Below, piece after piece: positions 28,056-40,541 of a DNA stretch of 64,000 nucleotides. Each line of letters opens with the position of its first letter. The first letter of the stretch is position 1. A program made the translations under genes and the position numbers. The stretch comes from Kineothrix sp. MB12-C1 (GTDB lineage: Bacteria > Bacillota > Clostridia > Lachnospirales > Lachnospiraceae). The notes under the pieces are model-generated. The model worked only from the letters and a program-made list of their open reading frames with translations, was not told where the DNA came from and searched no databases. The stretch is from positions 3,782,001 to 3,846,000 of the forward strand of contig NZ_CP132957.1 in the NCBI RefSeq assembly GCF_030863805.1. Direction: 5' to 3'.

Positions 28056-29729
28056 ATGAAAAAATGGTGGCATGATAAGGTGGCTTATCAGATATATCCG
28101 AAAAGCTTTTATGATTCCAACGGAGACGGTATCGGTGATTTGCAAGGAATTATCAGTAAATTAGATTATTTGGAGAATCTGGGGGTGGATATTCTATGGC
28201 TTTCCCCTATTTTCTGTTCTCCATTAGCGGATCAGGGATATGATATATCCGATTATTATAATATAGACCCGAGATTCGGAACGATGGAGGATATGGAAGA
28301 GCTCATCGCAAAAGCGAAAGAGCGAAATATGTATATTCTGATGGATCTGGTAGTGAATCATTGCTCGGATGAACATGATTGGTTCCAAAAAGCGATTCAA
28401 GATCCCAGCGGTAAGTACGGTAACTATTTTTACATAGTGGATGCAAGGGATGGAAAGGCACCGACGAATTGGAGATCTTATTTTGGCGGAAGTGTTTGGG
28501 ACAAGTTGCCTGGATGGGAAGACAAATACTATATGCACCTTTTTCATAAGAAGCAACCCGATTTAAATTGGGAGAATGGAGAAGTTCGGGAAGAAGTTTA
28601 CAAAATGGTAAATTGGTGGCTGGATAAAGGGCTTGGAGGATTCCGCATCGACGCGATTATCAATATCAAGAAATCGTTTCCATTTAGAGACTATCCGATT
28701 GACCGGGATGACGGACTGAGTAAGATTCAGAATATGCTGGATGAAGCGAAAGGGATTGGTATATTTTTGAAAGAATTGCGCGATCGCACTTTCGCGCCTC
28801 ACGATGCTTTTACAGTAGGTGAGGTATTCGATATCAATGAAGATGAAATACCTCAGTTTATTGGGAATGACGGTCACTTTTCTACAATGTTCGATTTTAA
28901 CACGACAGTCATAGGAGATCATCAAAATGGTTGGTATGACCGTAGTGATGTAACTGCGAAAGAATATATAGAAGCGGTTTGCCGCAGTCAGAGCCGTGTG
29001 AAAAATATAGGGTTTTTATCCAATATCATTGAAAATCACGATGAACCGAGAGGTGTCAGTCGTTATCTTCCGGCAGATGGGTGCCATGATATGGGGAAAA
29101 AGATGCTGGCACTACTGACCTTTTTATTGAGAGGAGTGCCATTTATTTATCAGGGACAGGAAATCGGCATGGAAAATATGGAGTTTACATCCATTGATCA
29201 GATAGATGACATTTCGACGTTAGATGAATATAAGGTTGCTTTACATGCGGGCTTGTCAGAGAAGGAAGCGCTTCGGGCTGTGAACAAATACAGCCGTGAT
29301 AATGCAAGAACACCTATGCAGTGGAATGCGGAGGAAAATGCAGGATTTACTACGGGTACACCATGGCTTGTAGTGAATCCTAAATATGAAAGAATTAATG
29401 TAGAAAGTCAATTGGCTAAGGATGATTCTGTATACGAGTTTTATCGAAAACTAATTGCTCTGCGCAAGAACCCGGAATGGAAAGATATATTGGTTTATGG
29501 AGATTTCATTTCCAGAGCCGAACCCGACAGAAATTTAATGGCATATCTGAGACAAGGTATGAAAGGAACGATTTTCGTTGCTGCGAATTATCAAATACAG
29601 CCACAGGAGGTAGATGTTCCGGGTAAGATTGCTTCTATATTATTATCCAATGATGATTGTGTGGATAGTAAGGATGGTAAGATTCATTTGAAAGGATATC
29701 AGGCAGTAGCGATAGAGGTTATTGTGTAG
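28056..29729 (+). CDS. alpha-glucosidase / oligo-1,6-glucosidase, GH13
   Basis: A 557-residue cytoplasmic GH13 enzyme of the subfamily containing oligo-1,6-glucosidase and trehalose-6-phosphate hydrolase. KVAYQIYPKSFYDSNGDGIGDL, split as KVAYQIYPKSF and DSNGDGIGDL, opens the barrel. Catalytic regions are DLVVNHCSDEH, GFRIDAI (nucleophile Asp), VGEVFDI (acid/base Glu) and IENHDEPR. The C-terminal beta domain is present. It releases glucose from the non-reducing end of short alpha-glucans or isomaltose. Its position between a response regulator and its kinase is unusual. Confidence 0.9.
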   Translation: MKKWWHDKVAYQIYPKSFYDSNGDGIGDLQGIISKLDYLENLGVDILWLSPIFCSPLADQGYDISDYYNIDPRFGTMEDMEELIAKAKERNMYILMDLVVNHCSDEHDWFQKAIQDPSGKYGNYFYIVDARDGKAPTNWRSYFGGSVWDKLPGWEDKYYMHLFHKKQPDLNWENGEVREEVYKMVNWWLDKGLGGFRIDAIINIKKSFPFRDYPIDRDDGLSKIQNMLDEAKGIGIFLKELRDRTFAPHDAFTVGEVFDINEDEIPQFIGNDGHFSTMFDFNTTVIGDHQNGWYDRSDVTAKEYIEAVCRSQSRVKNIGFLSNIIENHDEPRGVSRYLPADGCHDMGKKMLALLTFLLRGVPFIYQGQEIGMENMEFTSIDQIDDISTLDEYKVALHAGLSEKEALRAVNKYSRDNARTPMQWNAEENAGFTTGTPWLVVNPKYERINVESQLAKDDSVYEFYRKLIALRKNPEWKDILVYGDFISRAEPDRNLMAYLRQGMKGTIFVAANYQIQPQEVDVPGKIASILLSNDDCVDSKDGKIHLKGYQAVAIEVIV

Positions 29730-29765
29730 TTCATATGATACAGAAGGGATAGCGAAGCAGAAAAA

Positions 29766-31238
29766 ATGAAATATTCGATTAAAAAACAATTTGCAGCTAT
29801 TTTCATCGGCCTTATGGCAGCCACCATCGTGCTATGTTGGTTTATTAATAGTACTTTTTTGGGTGAATATTATCTGAACAATAAGAAGAATTCGCTCAAG
29901 GACGCTTATGCAGTTATCAACAAGGCAGCCAATGCTGGTAATATTCTGACAGAAGAATTCAGTATTCAGATACAGAAGATAGCCGAAAAATATAATATGA
30001 ACTTAATCGTGCTGGATGCAGATTCCCGAATGAGAATTACGTTCAGTAGCGATCCGGATACAATGAGTCGGCGCTTATGGGATAACTTTTTCAATCTATC
30101 GGGCGATAATAACAATAATATTATATTAGAAGAAAGTGATTATTACTCGGTGCAAAGGATGACCGATTCCAGAACGATGACAGAATATATAGAGATGTGG
30201 GGTGTTCTTGATAATGGAAATATATTTCTGCTTCGAAGCGCGCTGGAAGGGATACAGGATAGTGTATCCATAGCTAATCGCTTTCTGGCATATGTAGGAA
30301 TTGGGGCTGTTATTGTTAGTGGAGTTGTTATCCTGCTCGTATCGAGAAAGGTGACAGAACCGATATTAGAACTTGCAGATATTTCGGAACGAATGATACA
30401 TCTTGATTTTGATGCAAAATATTATGGAAAAAGCAGAACGGAGATTGCTCTGCTTGGAAATAATATTAATGAATTGTCCAGCACTCTGGAGACGACAATA
30501 TCGGAATTGAAAACAGCAAATAATGAATTGCAGAAAGATATCGAGAAAAAGAATGAAATTGATGAAATGAGAAAAGAGTTTTTATCCAATGTTTCTCATG
30601 AGCTGAAAACGCCAATTGCCTTGATTCAGGGATATGCGGAAGGTTTAAAGGAAGGCGTTACGGATGATGCGGAGAGTCGGGAATTTTATTGTGATGTCAT
30701 TATTGATGAATCCAGTAAAATGAATGTAATGGTGAAGAAGCTGCTTACTTTGAATCAATTGGAGTTTGGAAATGATGTTGTGTCTATGGAACGTTTTGAT
30801 ATCTCGGCTTTAATAAGGAACTATATTCAATCGGCTGATATCCTAACGAGGCAGAAAGAAATAGCAGTTTATTTTAATGATGTGGAATCTATCTTTGTCT
30901 GGGGCGATGAATTCAAAACGGAAGAAGTGTTCGCTAATTATTTTAGCAATGCGATGAACCATGTATCCGGAGAGAAAATCATTGATATTAAGATAAGTAA
31001 GATAGAAGACAGAGTGCGAGTTTCTGTGTTTAATACAGGAGAGCAGATACCTGAGGAAAGCCTTGAACATCTATGGGATAAGTTTTATAAAGTGGATAAA
31101 GCGAGAACAAGGGAATATGGTGGAAGTGGTGTGGGTCTATCCATTGTAAAAGCCATTATGGAATCAATGAACCAGAAATGTGGTGTGATGAATTATGATA
31201 ATGGTGTAGAATTTTGGTTTGAATTAGCAGCTCAGTGA
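29766..31238 (+). CDS. sensor histidine kinase with HAMP domain
   Basis: A 490-residue membrane kinase. TM1 is at about 12-31, an extracytoplasmic sensor region at about 32-175, TM2 at about 177-197, HAMP at about 198-250, and a linker coiled coil follows. The dimerisation/phosphotransfer motif SHELKTPIALIQGY contains His278. The ATPase domain shows NYFSNAMNH (N box), the G1 region VRVSVFNTGE and GGSGVGLSIV (G2). It should phosphorylate the regulator at 27363. The ligand is unknown; the glucosidase gene between the two suggests a carbohydrate or wall-related cue, which is inference. Confidence 0.92.
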   Translation: MKYSIKKQFAAIFIGLMAATIVLCWFINSTFLGEYYLNNKKNSLKDAYAVINKAANAGNILTEEFSIQIQKIAEKYNMNLIVLDADSRMRITFSSDPDTMSRRLWDNFFNLSGDNNNNIILEESDYYSVQRMTDSRTMTEYIEMWGVLDNGNIFLLRSALEGIQDSVSIANRFLAYVGIGAVIVSGVVILLVSRKVTEPILELADISERMIHLDFDAKYYGKSRTEIALLGNNINELSSTLETTISELKTANNELQKDIEKKNEIDEMRKEFLSNVSHELKTPIALIQGYAEGLKEGVTDDAESREFYCDVIIDESSKMNVMVKKLLTLNQLEFGNDVVSMERFDISALIRNYIQSADILTRQKEIAVYFNDVESIFVWGDEFKTEEVFANYFSNAMNHVSGEKIIDIKISKIEDRVRVSVFNTGEQIPEESLEHLWDKFYKVDKARTREYGGSGVGLSIVKAIMESMNQKCGVMNYDNGVEFWFELAAQ

Positions 31239-31324
31239 ACATGAGGGCTTTTCAGAATACCAAAGCTGTTGTATAATATATGGCAGAATGAGTGCTTTAC
31301 TTACAAGAGTAGATGGGAGTCGAC

Positions 31325-32017
31325 ATGAGAAGAGGGAAAAAAATAGGGATTGTTTTACTGGCAATAGCATCTTTAACATTGACAGCATGCGGAGCTACAG
31401 TACCGGAGATGACAGAAGAAGAGAGCGCACAAGTAGTTGAATATGCAGCAGGGCTGTTATTAAAATATGATAAAAACTATAATGGCAGGTTGGTGGATGA
31501 GGAACTTTTGGCAGATACGCAGGAGGAACCGAAGCAACCGGAAGTAATAAAAGAAGAACCTGAGATGCCACAGGAAGAAGCTACTTCTGTAGATGCGGCT
31601 ACTCAGGATGACTCTCAAGCGAGTAATAAAAGTGTGCAGGAGTTTTATGGAATAGAGGGCGTGGAAGTAATTTATAACGGGTTCGAGGTAAAAGATATTT
31701 ATCCTGATTCGGAAGAGGAAGAAGTATATTTTGCAATGAATGCAGAACAGGGGAAGAAGCTCCTCATTCTAAATTTTGAGATGAAGAACATAACAGGGCA
31801 GAGCTTGGACATTGATATGGTTTCTAAAGGGGCTAAGTTTAAGCTGTCAATTAATGGAGGTGCTCCCAGATACGCGCTGACAACGATGCTTATGAATGAT
31901 ATGGCTACCTTTGCCGGAACGATTGAAGCAGGGGAGAGTGAAAATCTCGTATTAATCAGTGAAATATTGGAAGAAGAGGCAGGCTCTATATCCTCAGTTT
32001 CCTTAGTGATGAAATAG
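31325..32017 (+). CDS. lipoprotein with Ig-like C-terminal domain
   Basis: A 230-residue secreted lipoprotein. The signal peptide ends in the lipobox LTAC (SLTLTACG). An acidic, Pro/Glu-rich linker (about residues 58-98) carries the protein away from the membrane, and the C-terminal 125 residues form a beta-rich domain resembling DUF4352/DUF5067 (KKLLILNFEMKNITGQSLDI, split as KKLLILNFEM and KNITGQSLDI). ATG 31325 follows GGGAG well; ATG 31313 is an alternative. It lies 86 nt after the kinase gene, before a terminator, and may be part of the same transcript. Confidence 0.75.
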   Translation: MRRGKKIGIVLLAIASLTLTACGATVPEMTEEESAQVVEYAAGLLLKYDKNYNGRLVDEELLADTQEEPKQPEVIKEEPEMPQEEATSVDAATQDDSQASNKSVQEFYGIEGVEVIYNGFEVKDIYPDSEEEEVYFAMNAEQGKKLLILNFEMKNITGQSLDIDMVSKGAKFKLSINGGAPRYALTTMLMNDMATFAGTIEAGESENLVLISEILEEEAGSISSVSLVMK

Positions 32018-32024
32018 GCATTCG

Positions 32025-32055
32025 GCACACAGAATTAATAGCTGTGTGCTTTTTT
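32025..32055 (+). terminator. intrinsic terminator before rRNA operon
   Basis: GCACACAG (32025-32032) pairs perfectly with CTGTGTGC (32042-32049), followed by TTTTTT. Confidence 0.85.
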
Positions 32056-32109
32056 CATTCTATATCAATATCCGGTAAAAATTATAAAAAAATATTTTGA
32101 AGAAAGGTG

Positions 32110-32138
32110 TTGACATTTGTTGAAAATTTGATTATACT
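32110..32138 (+). promoter_or_regulatory. rRNA operon promoter P1
   Basis: TTGACA (32110-32115), a 17-bp spacer and TATACT (32133-32138) make a near-consensus promoter about 550 bp before the 16S gene. Confidence 0.8.
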
Positions 32139-32253
32139 AGCAAAGCACCTTGAGGGAAGAACAACAAACAAGGAGCTGCAAAAGAGCCATTCGGTGTGAA
32201 TACGACGAACGGAATCGAAAAAAGAAAAAGTTTTAAAAAAGTTCAAAAAGGTA

Positions 32254-32282
32254 TTGACTTTCCAAAATGCACATGATAAGAT
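32254..32282 (+). promoter_or_regulatory. rRNA operon promoter P2
   Basis: TTGACT (32254-32259) and TAAGAT (32277-32282) with a 17-bp spacer lie 144 bp downstream of P1. Both are flanked by GGTATTGAC/GGTGTTGAC, suggesting a duplicated promoter. Confidence 0.65.
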
Positions 32283-32685
32283 ATCAAAGTTGCGTCTGAA
32301 ACGAAAGACAAAACAAACCGAACTTAAGAAACACAGAACCTTGACAAGTAAACAGTAATGCAACCCTGAAAATTCTAAAACGGGCCTCTGCTTTTGCAGA
32401 AAGAGCCCAAAGAGAAAATTCAGAAGAACAACCTAAAAAACAGTAAAAGAATCGCACAAAAGCACCGCAAGGAGCAGATGTGAGATTACGGGAAAAAATT
32501 AGCAAGGATTTAAAGCCAAAGTTGATTTTGGACCGGGCAAACATGTGACATGCATGGGAGCAAATGCCAATTCGTAAGCGAAGCTTACTTCATTGAATTT
32601 ACTCCTCAAATCATTTCATGGCATACCGAGTGCTGATGCGAGCATCAGACACGGCCTACCAGAAATGGCATGCATCGACGAATCT
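32283..32685 (+). other. 16S rRNA leader with processing-stem arm
   Basis: A non-coding 400-nt leader. TAAACAGTAATGCAACCC at 32349-32366 is perfectly complementary to 34331-34348, downstream of 16S, and pairing extends with a few mismatches on both sides to about 28 nt. This is the expected RNase III processing stalk around 16S. A run of short open frames here is not coding. Confidence 0.75.
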
Positions 32686-34542
<1,857 letters not shown>

Positions 34543-34661
34543 ATCTGGTGGCGATGCGCTTAGGGGAGACACCCGTTCTCATCCCGAACACGAAGGTTAA
34601 GACTTAAGCGGCCGATGGTACTATGCTGGAGACGGCATGGGAGAGCAGGTGGCTGCCAGAT
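34543..34661 (+). rRNA. rrf: 5S ribosomal RNA, located between 16S and 23S
   Basis: ATCTGGTGGC at the 5' end pairs with GCTGCCAGAT at the 3' end. The internal GGGAGACACCCGTTCTCATCCCGAACACG, here split as GGAGACACCCGTTCTC and ATCCCGAACACG, and GGTACTATGCTGGAGAC are typical 5S. About 119 nt. It lies upstream of the tRNAs and 23S; no second 5S is seen after 23S. Confidence 0.95.
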
Positions 34662-34671
34662 CTAAAAAAAA

Positions 34672-34745
<74 letters not shown>

Positions 34746-34838
34746 GTGAAGAAAAGAAAAAATAAAGATAAATCATGAGTGCATGATAAGAAAGTCTTTC
34801 TCATGATACTCATAGGGGATTACCCAAGAACCGGAAAC

Positions 34839-34911
34839 GGGGGCATAGCTCAGTTGGGAGAGCACCTGCCTTGCAAGCAGGGGGTCGAGAGTTCGAATCT
34901 CTCTGTCTCCA
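34839..34911 (+). tRNA. tRNA-Ala (TGC)
   Basis: Acceptor GGGGGCA pairs with TGTCTCC through G-U pairs; AGCTCAGTTGGGAGAGC forms the D-arm, the anticodon is TGC in CTTGCAA, and the T-arm is AGTTCGAATCT. 73 nt, CCA not encoded. Confidence 0.97.
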
Positions 34912-35289
34912 TTACCGGAAGGACTATTTATGATAGGAGTTCCGGGACAGGACGCAGCACTTAAGTCTGTCTGAAAAGACAAAAGGAAGTGCCAAAGACC
35001 TGCAAGACCGTACCTTGAAAACCGAATACCAAAAAACAATCAAGTATCAAAGACATCCGAGGTCCATCGTGATGCAAGTCATGATGGCCGAACAAATGAG
35101 TTTTAAACTCAAATAGATTTACCTTCTGATGAAAGAGTAAAGAACACTCTCCGTCAGAAGAGCTGAAATGATAGATCGGTCTACGGACCGGTGTATGAGG
35201 ACAGCGGACCAGCCGAGGACATCACGCTAGATGTCCGGTAAGAAAGAGGGGAGGGCACTCATAGAGTGCAGGAAGCTCTGACTTATTAA
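34912..35289 (+). other. 23S rRNA leader with processing-stem arm
   Basis: No gene. AAAACCGAATACC at 35018-35030 is perfectly complementary to GGTATTCGGTTTT at 38319-38331, after 23S, giving the expected processing stalk. Other local hairpins include CCTTCTGA/TCAGAAG around 35132-35161 and GACATC/GATGTC near 35218-35236. Confidence 0.65.
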
Positions 35290-38208
<2,919 letters not shown>

Positions 38209-38377
38209 TTATAGGCTGGGATAAAGAGTGGAGAACACTCTTACAAAAGAAGAAAAAACGGATGAAAAGATATGAGAGAGTGAAAGGACCGGAAGATGGA
38301 AGCATAAGAAGGTCTGTAGGTATTCGGTTTTGAGGGTATGAATTCTTGAAAATGTTATTATATAGAATGAAGAGAGA

Positions 38378-38405
38378 GGCTATCACGTTTTGTGATAGTT
38401 TTTTT
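38378..38405 (+). terminator. intrinsic terminator of the rRNA operon
   Basis: CTATCAC (38380-38386) and GTGATAG (38392-38398) with loop GTTTT, followed by TTTTTTT. It lies about 170 nt after 23S. The following 200 bp (38406-38607) is very AT-rich and holds only the cheV promoter. Confidence 0.85.
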
Positions 38406-38518
38406 GTTCTATACAAAATGTATCATTATGTTGAAAATTTAAAGTTTAGTTATATATTAGATAAAAGATTAATTTTGATAAAAAAACAGAAAATTATAAA
38501 TAAAATGTTATTTAATTG

Positions 38519-38547
38519 TATTTTTTTTATACGGTATGTGTTATAAT
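38519..38547 (+). promoter_or_regulatory. extended minus-10 promoter of cheV
   Basis: TATAAT at 38542-38547 is preceded by TGT, giving the extended minus-10 TGTTATAAT. The minus-35 region is weak (TATTTT at 38519). It lies about 60 bp before the start codon. Confidence 0.55.
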
Positions 38548-38607
38548 TACATCGAGTCAAGGTGATTTAGGAATAATTTACTAATAAGTGTGGTGAGGTG
38601 GATGAAT

Positions 38608-39513
38608 ATGGATACGAATATTCTGTTGGATAGCGGTACGAATGAGTTAGAAGTTTTGGAATTTACATTGGAAGGACAGCATTATGGAATAAATGTTGCA
38701 AAGATAAGAGAAATTATTTCTTATCAGGAAGTTACCCCGGTTCCGAACGCACATCCGAGTATCGAAGGAATTTTCATGCCGCGTGATACGATGATAACAG
38801 CAATTAACTTGAGAAATTGCCTTCAGATGAGAGAATATAACGATGAAGAGAGAAATACCTCTTTGTTTATTGTAACAAATTTTAATAAACTTGATATTGC
38901 ATTTCACGTAGACGCAGTTATGGGAATACATAGAGTTTCATGGGACCAGATTATTAAGCCTGGAACCACTGTTTCAACGAGCGAGGATGGTATTTCTACA
39001 GGAATTATTAAGATTAATGGAAAGTTAATTATTATTTTAGACTTTGAGAAGATTGTTACAGATATTAATCCGGAGACAGGACTTAAAATGTCTGAGATTG
39101 AAGAGTTAGGTAACCGTTCACAGCGCAATGTACCTATTTTAATTTCAGAAGATTCTCCGCTTTTGAATAAGCTTATCGTAGATTCTTTGAAGCAAGCGGG
39201 TTATGTGAATCTAATACATACTGAAAATGGTAAGCAGGCATATGATGTAATTACAGCATGTAAGGAAGATGGTACATTGAACGAGCATGTGAAATGTATT
39301 ATTACGGACATTGAAATGCCGGTGATGGATGGTCATCGCTTGACTAAGCTGGTAAAAGAGGATGAGTTGACAAAGCATATTCCGGTTATTATTTTTTCCT
39401 CTTTAGTTAATGAAGAAATGAGAAGAAAAGGTGAATTACTTGGGGCGGATGCACAGCTTTCTAAGCCGGAGATTGGGAATCTGGTTCATGTAATTGATGG
39501 GCTATTGAAATAA
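38608..39513 (+). CDS. cheV: chemotaxis coupling protein CheV
   Basis: A 301-residue protein with an N-terminal CheW-like domain (about 12-150, LEFTLEGQHYGINVAKIREI, split LEFTLEGQHYG / INVAKIREI) and a C-terminal receiver domain (about 170-298) with the phospho-acceptor Asp in ITDIEMPVMDG and Lys in LSKPE. CheV couples chemoreceptors to CheA and is tuned by phosphorylation. Presence implies the cell is chemotactic and probably motile, though no flagellar genes lie in the window. GTGAGGTG lies 7 nt before ATG 38608; ATG 38602 is a poorer alternative. Confidence 0.93.
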   Translation: MDTNILLDSGTNELEVLEFTLEGQHYGINVAKIREIISYQEVTPVPNAHPSIEGIFMPRDTMITAINLRNCLQMREYNDEERNTSLFIVTNFNKLDIAFHVDAVMGIHRVSWDQIIKPGTTVSTSEDGISTGIIKINGKLIIILDFEKIVTDINPETGLKMSEIEELGNRSQRNVPILISEDSPLLNKLIVDSLKQAGYVNLIHTENGKQAYDVITACKEDGTLNEHVKCIITDIEMPVMDGHRLTKLVKEDELTKHIPVIIFSSLVNEEMRRKGELLGADAQLSKPEIGNLVHVIDGLLK

Positions 39514-39559
39514 TTAGCAGTAGGTTTCAATTATAAGAATATATTATATAAGCTTAAAT

Positions 39560-39586
39560 AGCCGGGATTCAATTCCTGGCTTTTTT
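39560..39586 (+). terminator. intrinsic terminator of cheV
   Basis: AGCCGGGA and TCCTGGCT form an 8-bp stem with one G-U, followed by TTTTTT. Confidence 0.8.
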
Positions 39587-39666
39587 GTATCATAAGTATC
39601 ATGGGAAGGATCTTGGTATGAAAGAAAATATTGAGGCTATAGGTTTGTAGCAGAATGAGGTTTTTA

Positions 39667-40473
39667 ATGAATGATGTAAAAAAGAATATGATAGACAGTA
39701 TAATGGAAGCAGATTTTGTCCTGGTTGGTCTGGGAGGAGAACTGAAAGCGAAGCTTTCGGATATCGAAAGGGATTCTCGTTATTTGGATATTTTAAATAG
39801 GATAAAAGCAAAGGAAGAATATCATTGGATAATTCCTTATGTGGAATGCGTTTATTTAAGTGAGCATAGGGATGCCGGCGTAAAAGCAGCTTACACTAAT
39901 TTGGAGAAAATGCTGGAGGGAAAGAACTATTATATAGTTTCCACTTGTATGGATGATTATATATATGATACGGGTTTGGAAAGAGATAGAATTGTAACTC
40001 CTTGTGGCGGATATCGTTTCGTGCAGTGTACAGATAATTGTTCAGGAACAGTAACGAAAACGGATATGCATATTTTTAATCAGATTAAGTCTTGTATAGA
40101 GGGAAAAGAAGAAGCGGAGGATCTATTAGGAAGAATAGAGAAGCCGATATGTGAGAGCTGCAATAAAGATATGACATTTAATAAGATAGAAGCAGAACAC
40201 TATGCGGAAGAAGGGTACATGGAAAGGTGGAAACATTACACAGAATGGTTACAAGGAACAGTCAATCGTAAGCTTTGTGTAATAGAATTGGGAGTAGGAA
40301 TGCAGTATCCTACAGTAATTAGATGGCCTTTCGAAAAAATCGTGTTTTTCAATCAGAAGTCTTCCTTTTTTCGGATAAATAGTAAGCTATATCAGATGAC
40401 GGAAGAGATTAAGGAAAGAGGGCATTCCATCAAAGAAAATTCGACAGATTTTCTCATAAATTGGTTTGTCTAA
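39667..40473 (+). CDS. sirtuin (Sir2)-like NAD-dependent protein, divergent
   Basis: A 268-residue protein that looks like a divergent Sir2 fold. ADFVLVGLGGELKAK near the N-terminus takes the place of the NAD-binding GAGxS motif. YIVSTCMDDYIYDTGLERDRIV resembles the TxNxD strand. Four cysteines in pairs (VQCTDNC, CESCNKD) could form the zinc site, and IELGVGMQYPTVIRWPFEK (split IELGVGMQYP / TVIRWPFEK) matches the late NAD-binding strand of clostridial Sir2 proteins. Catalytic His is not obvious, so activity is uncertain; deacylation or ADP-ribosylation are options. ATG 39667 follows GAGG; ATG 39655 is also possible. Confidence 0.55.
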   Translation: MNDVKKNMIDSIMEADFVLVGLGGELKAKLSDIERDSRYLDILNRIKAKEEYHWIIPYVECVYLSEHRDAGVKAAYTNLEKMLEGKNYYIVSTCMDDYIYDTGLERDRIVTPCGGYRFVQCTDNCSGTVTKTDMHIFNQIKSCIEGKEEAEDLLGRIEKPICESCNKDMTFNKIEAEHYAEEGYMERWKHYTEWLQGTVNRKLCVIELGVGMQYPTVIRWPFEKIVFFNQKSSFFRINSKLYQMTEEIKERGHSIKENSTDFLINWFV

Positions 40474-40541
40474 TAAGAATATGTATGATAAACTAAGAGG
40501 GTAGGGTCATTACATAAATAGAAGAAATGTGAGGGTGTTTC

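Noticed and set aside
38209-38377. Second 5S gene after 23S
   Set aside because: Searched by eye for 5S motifs; only the 23S trailer and processing arm are present.
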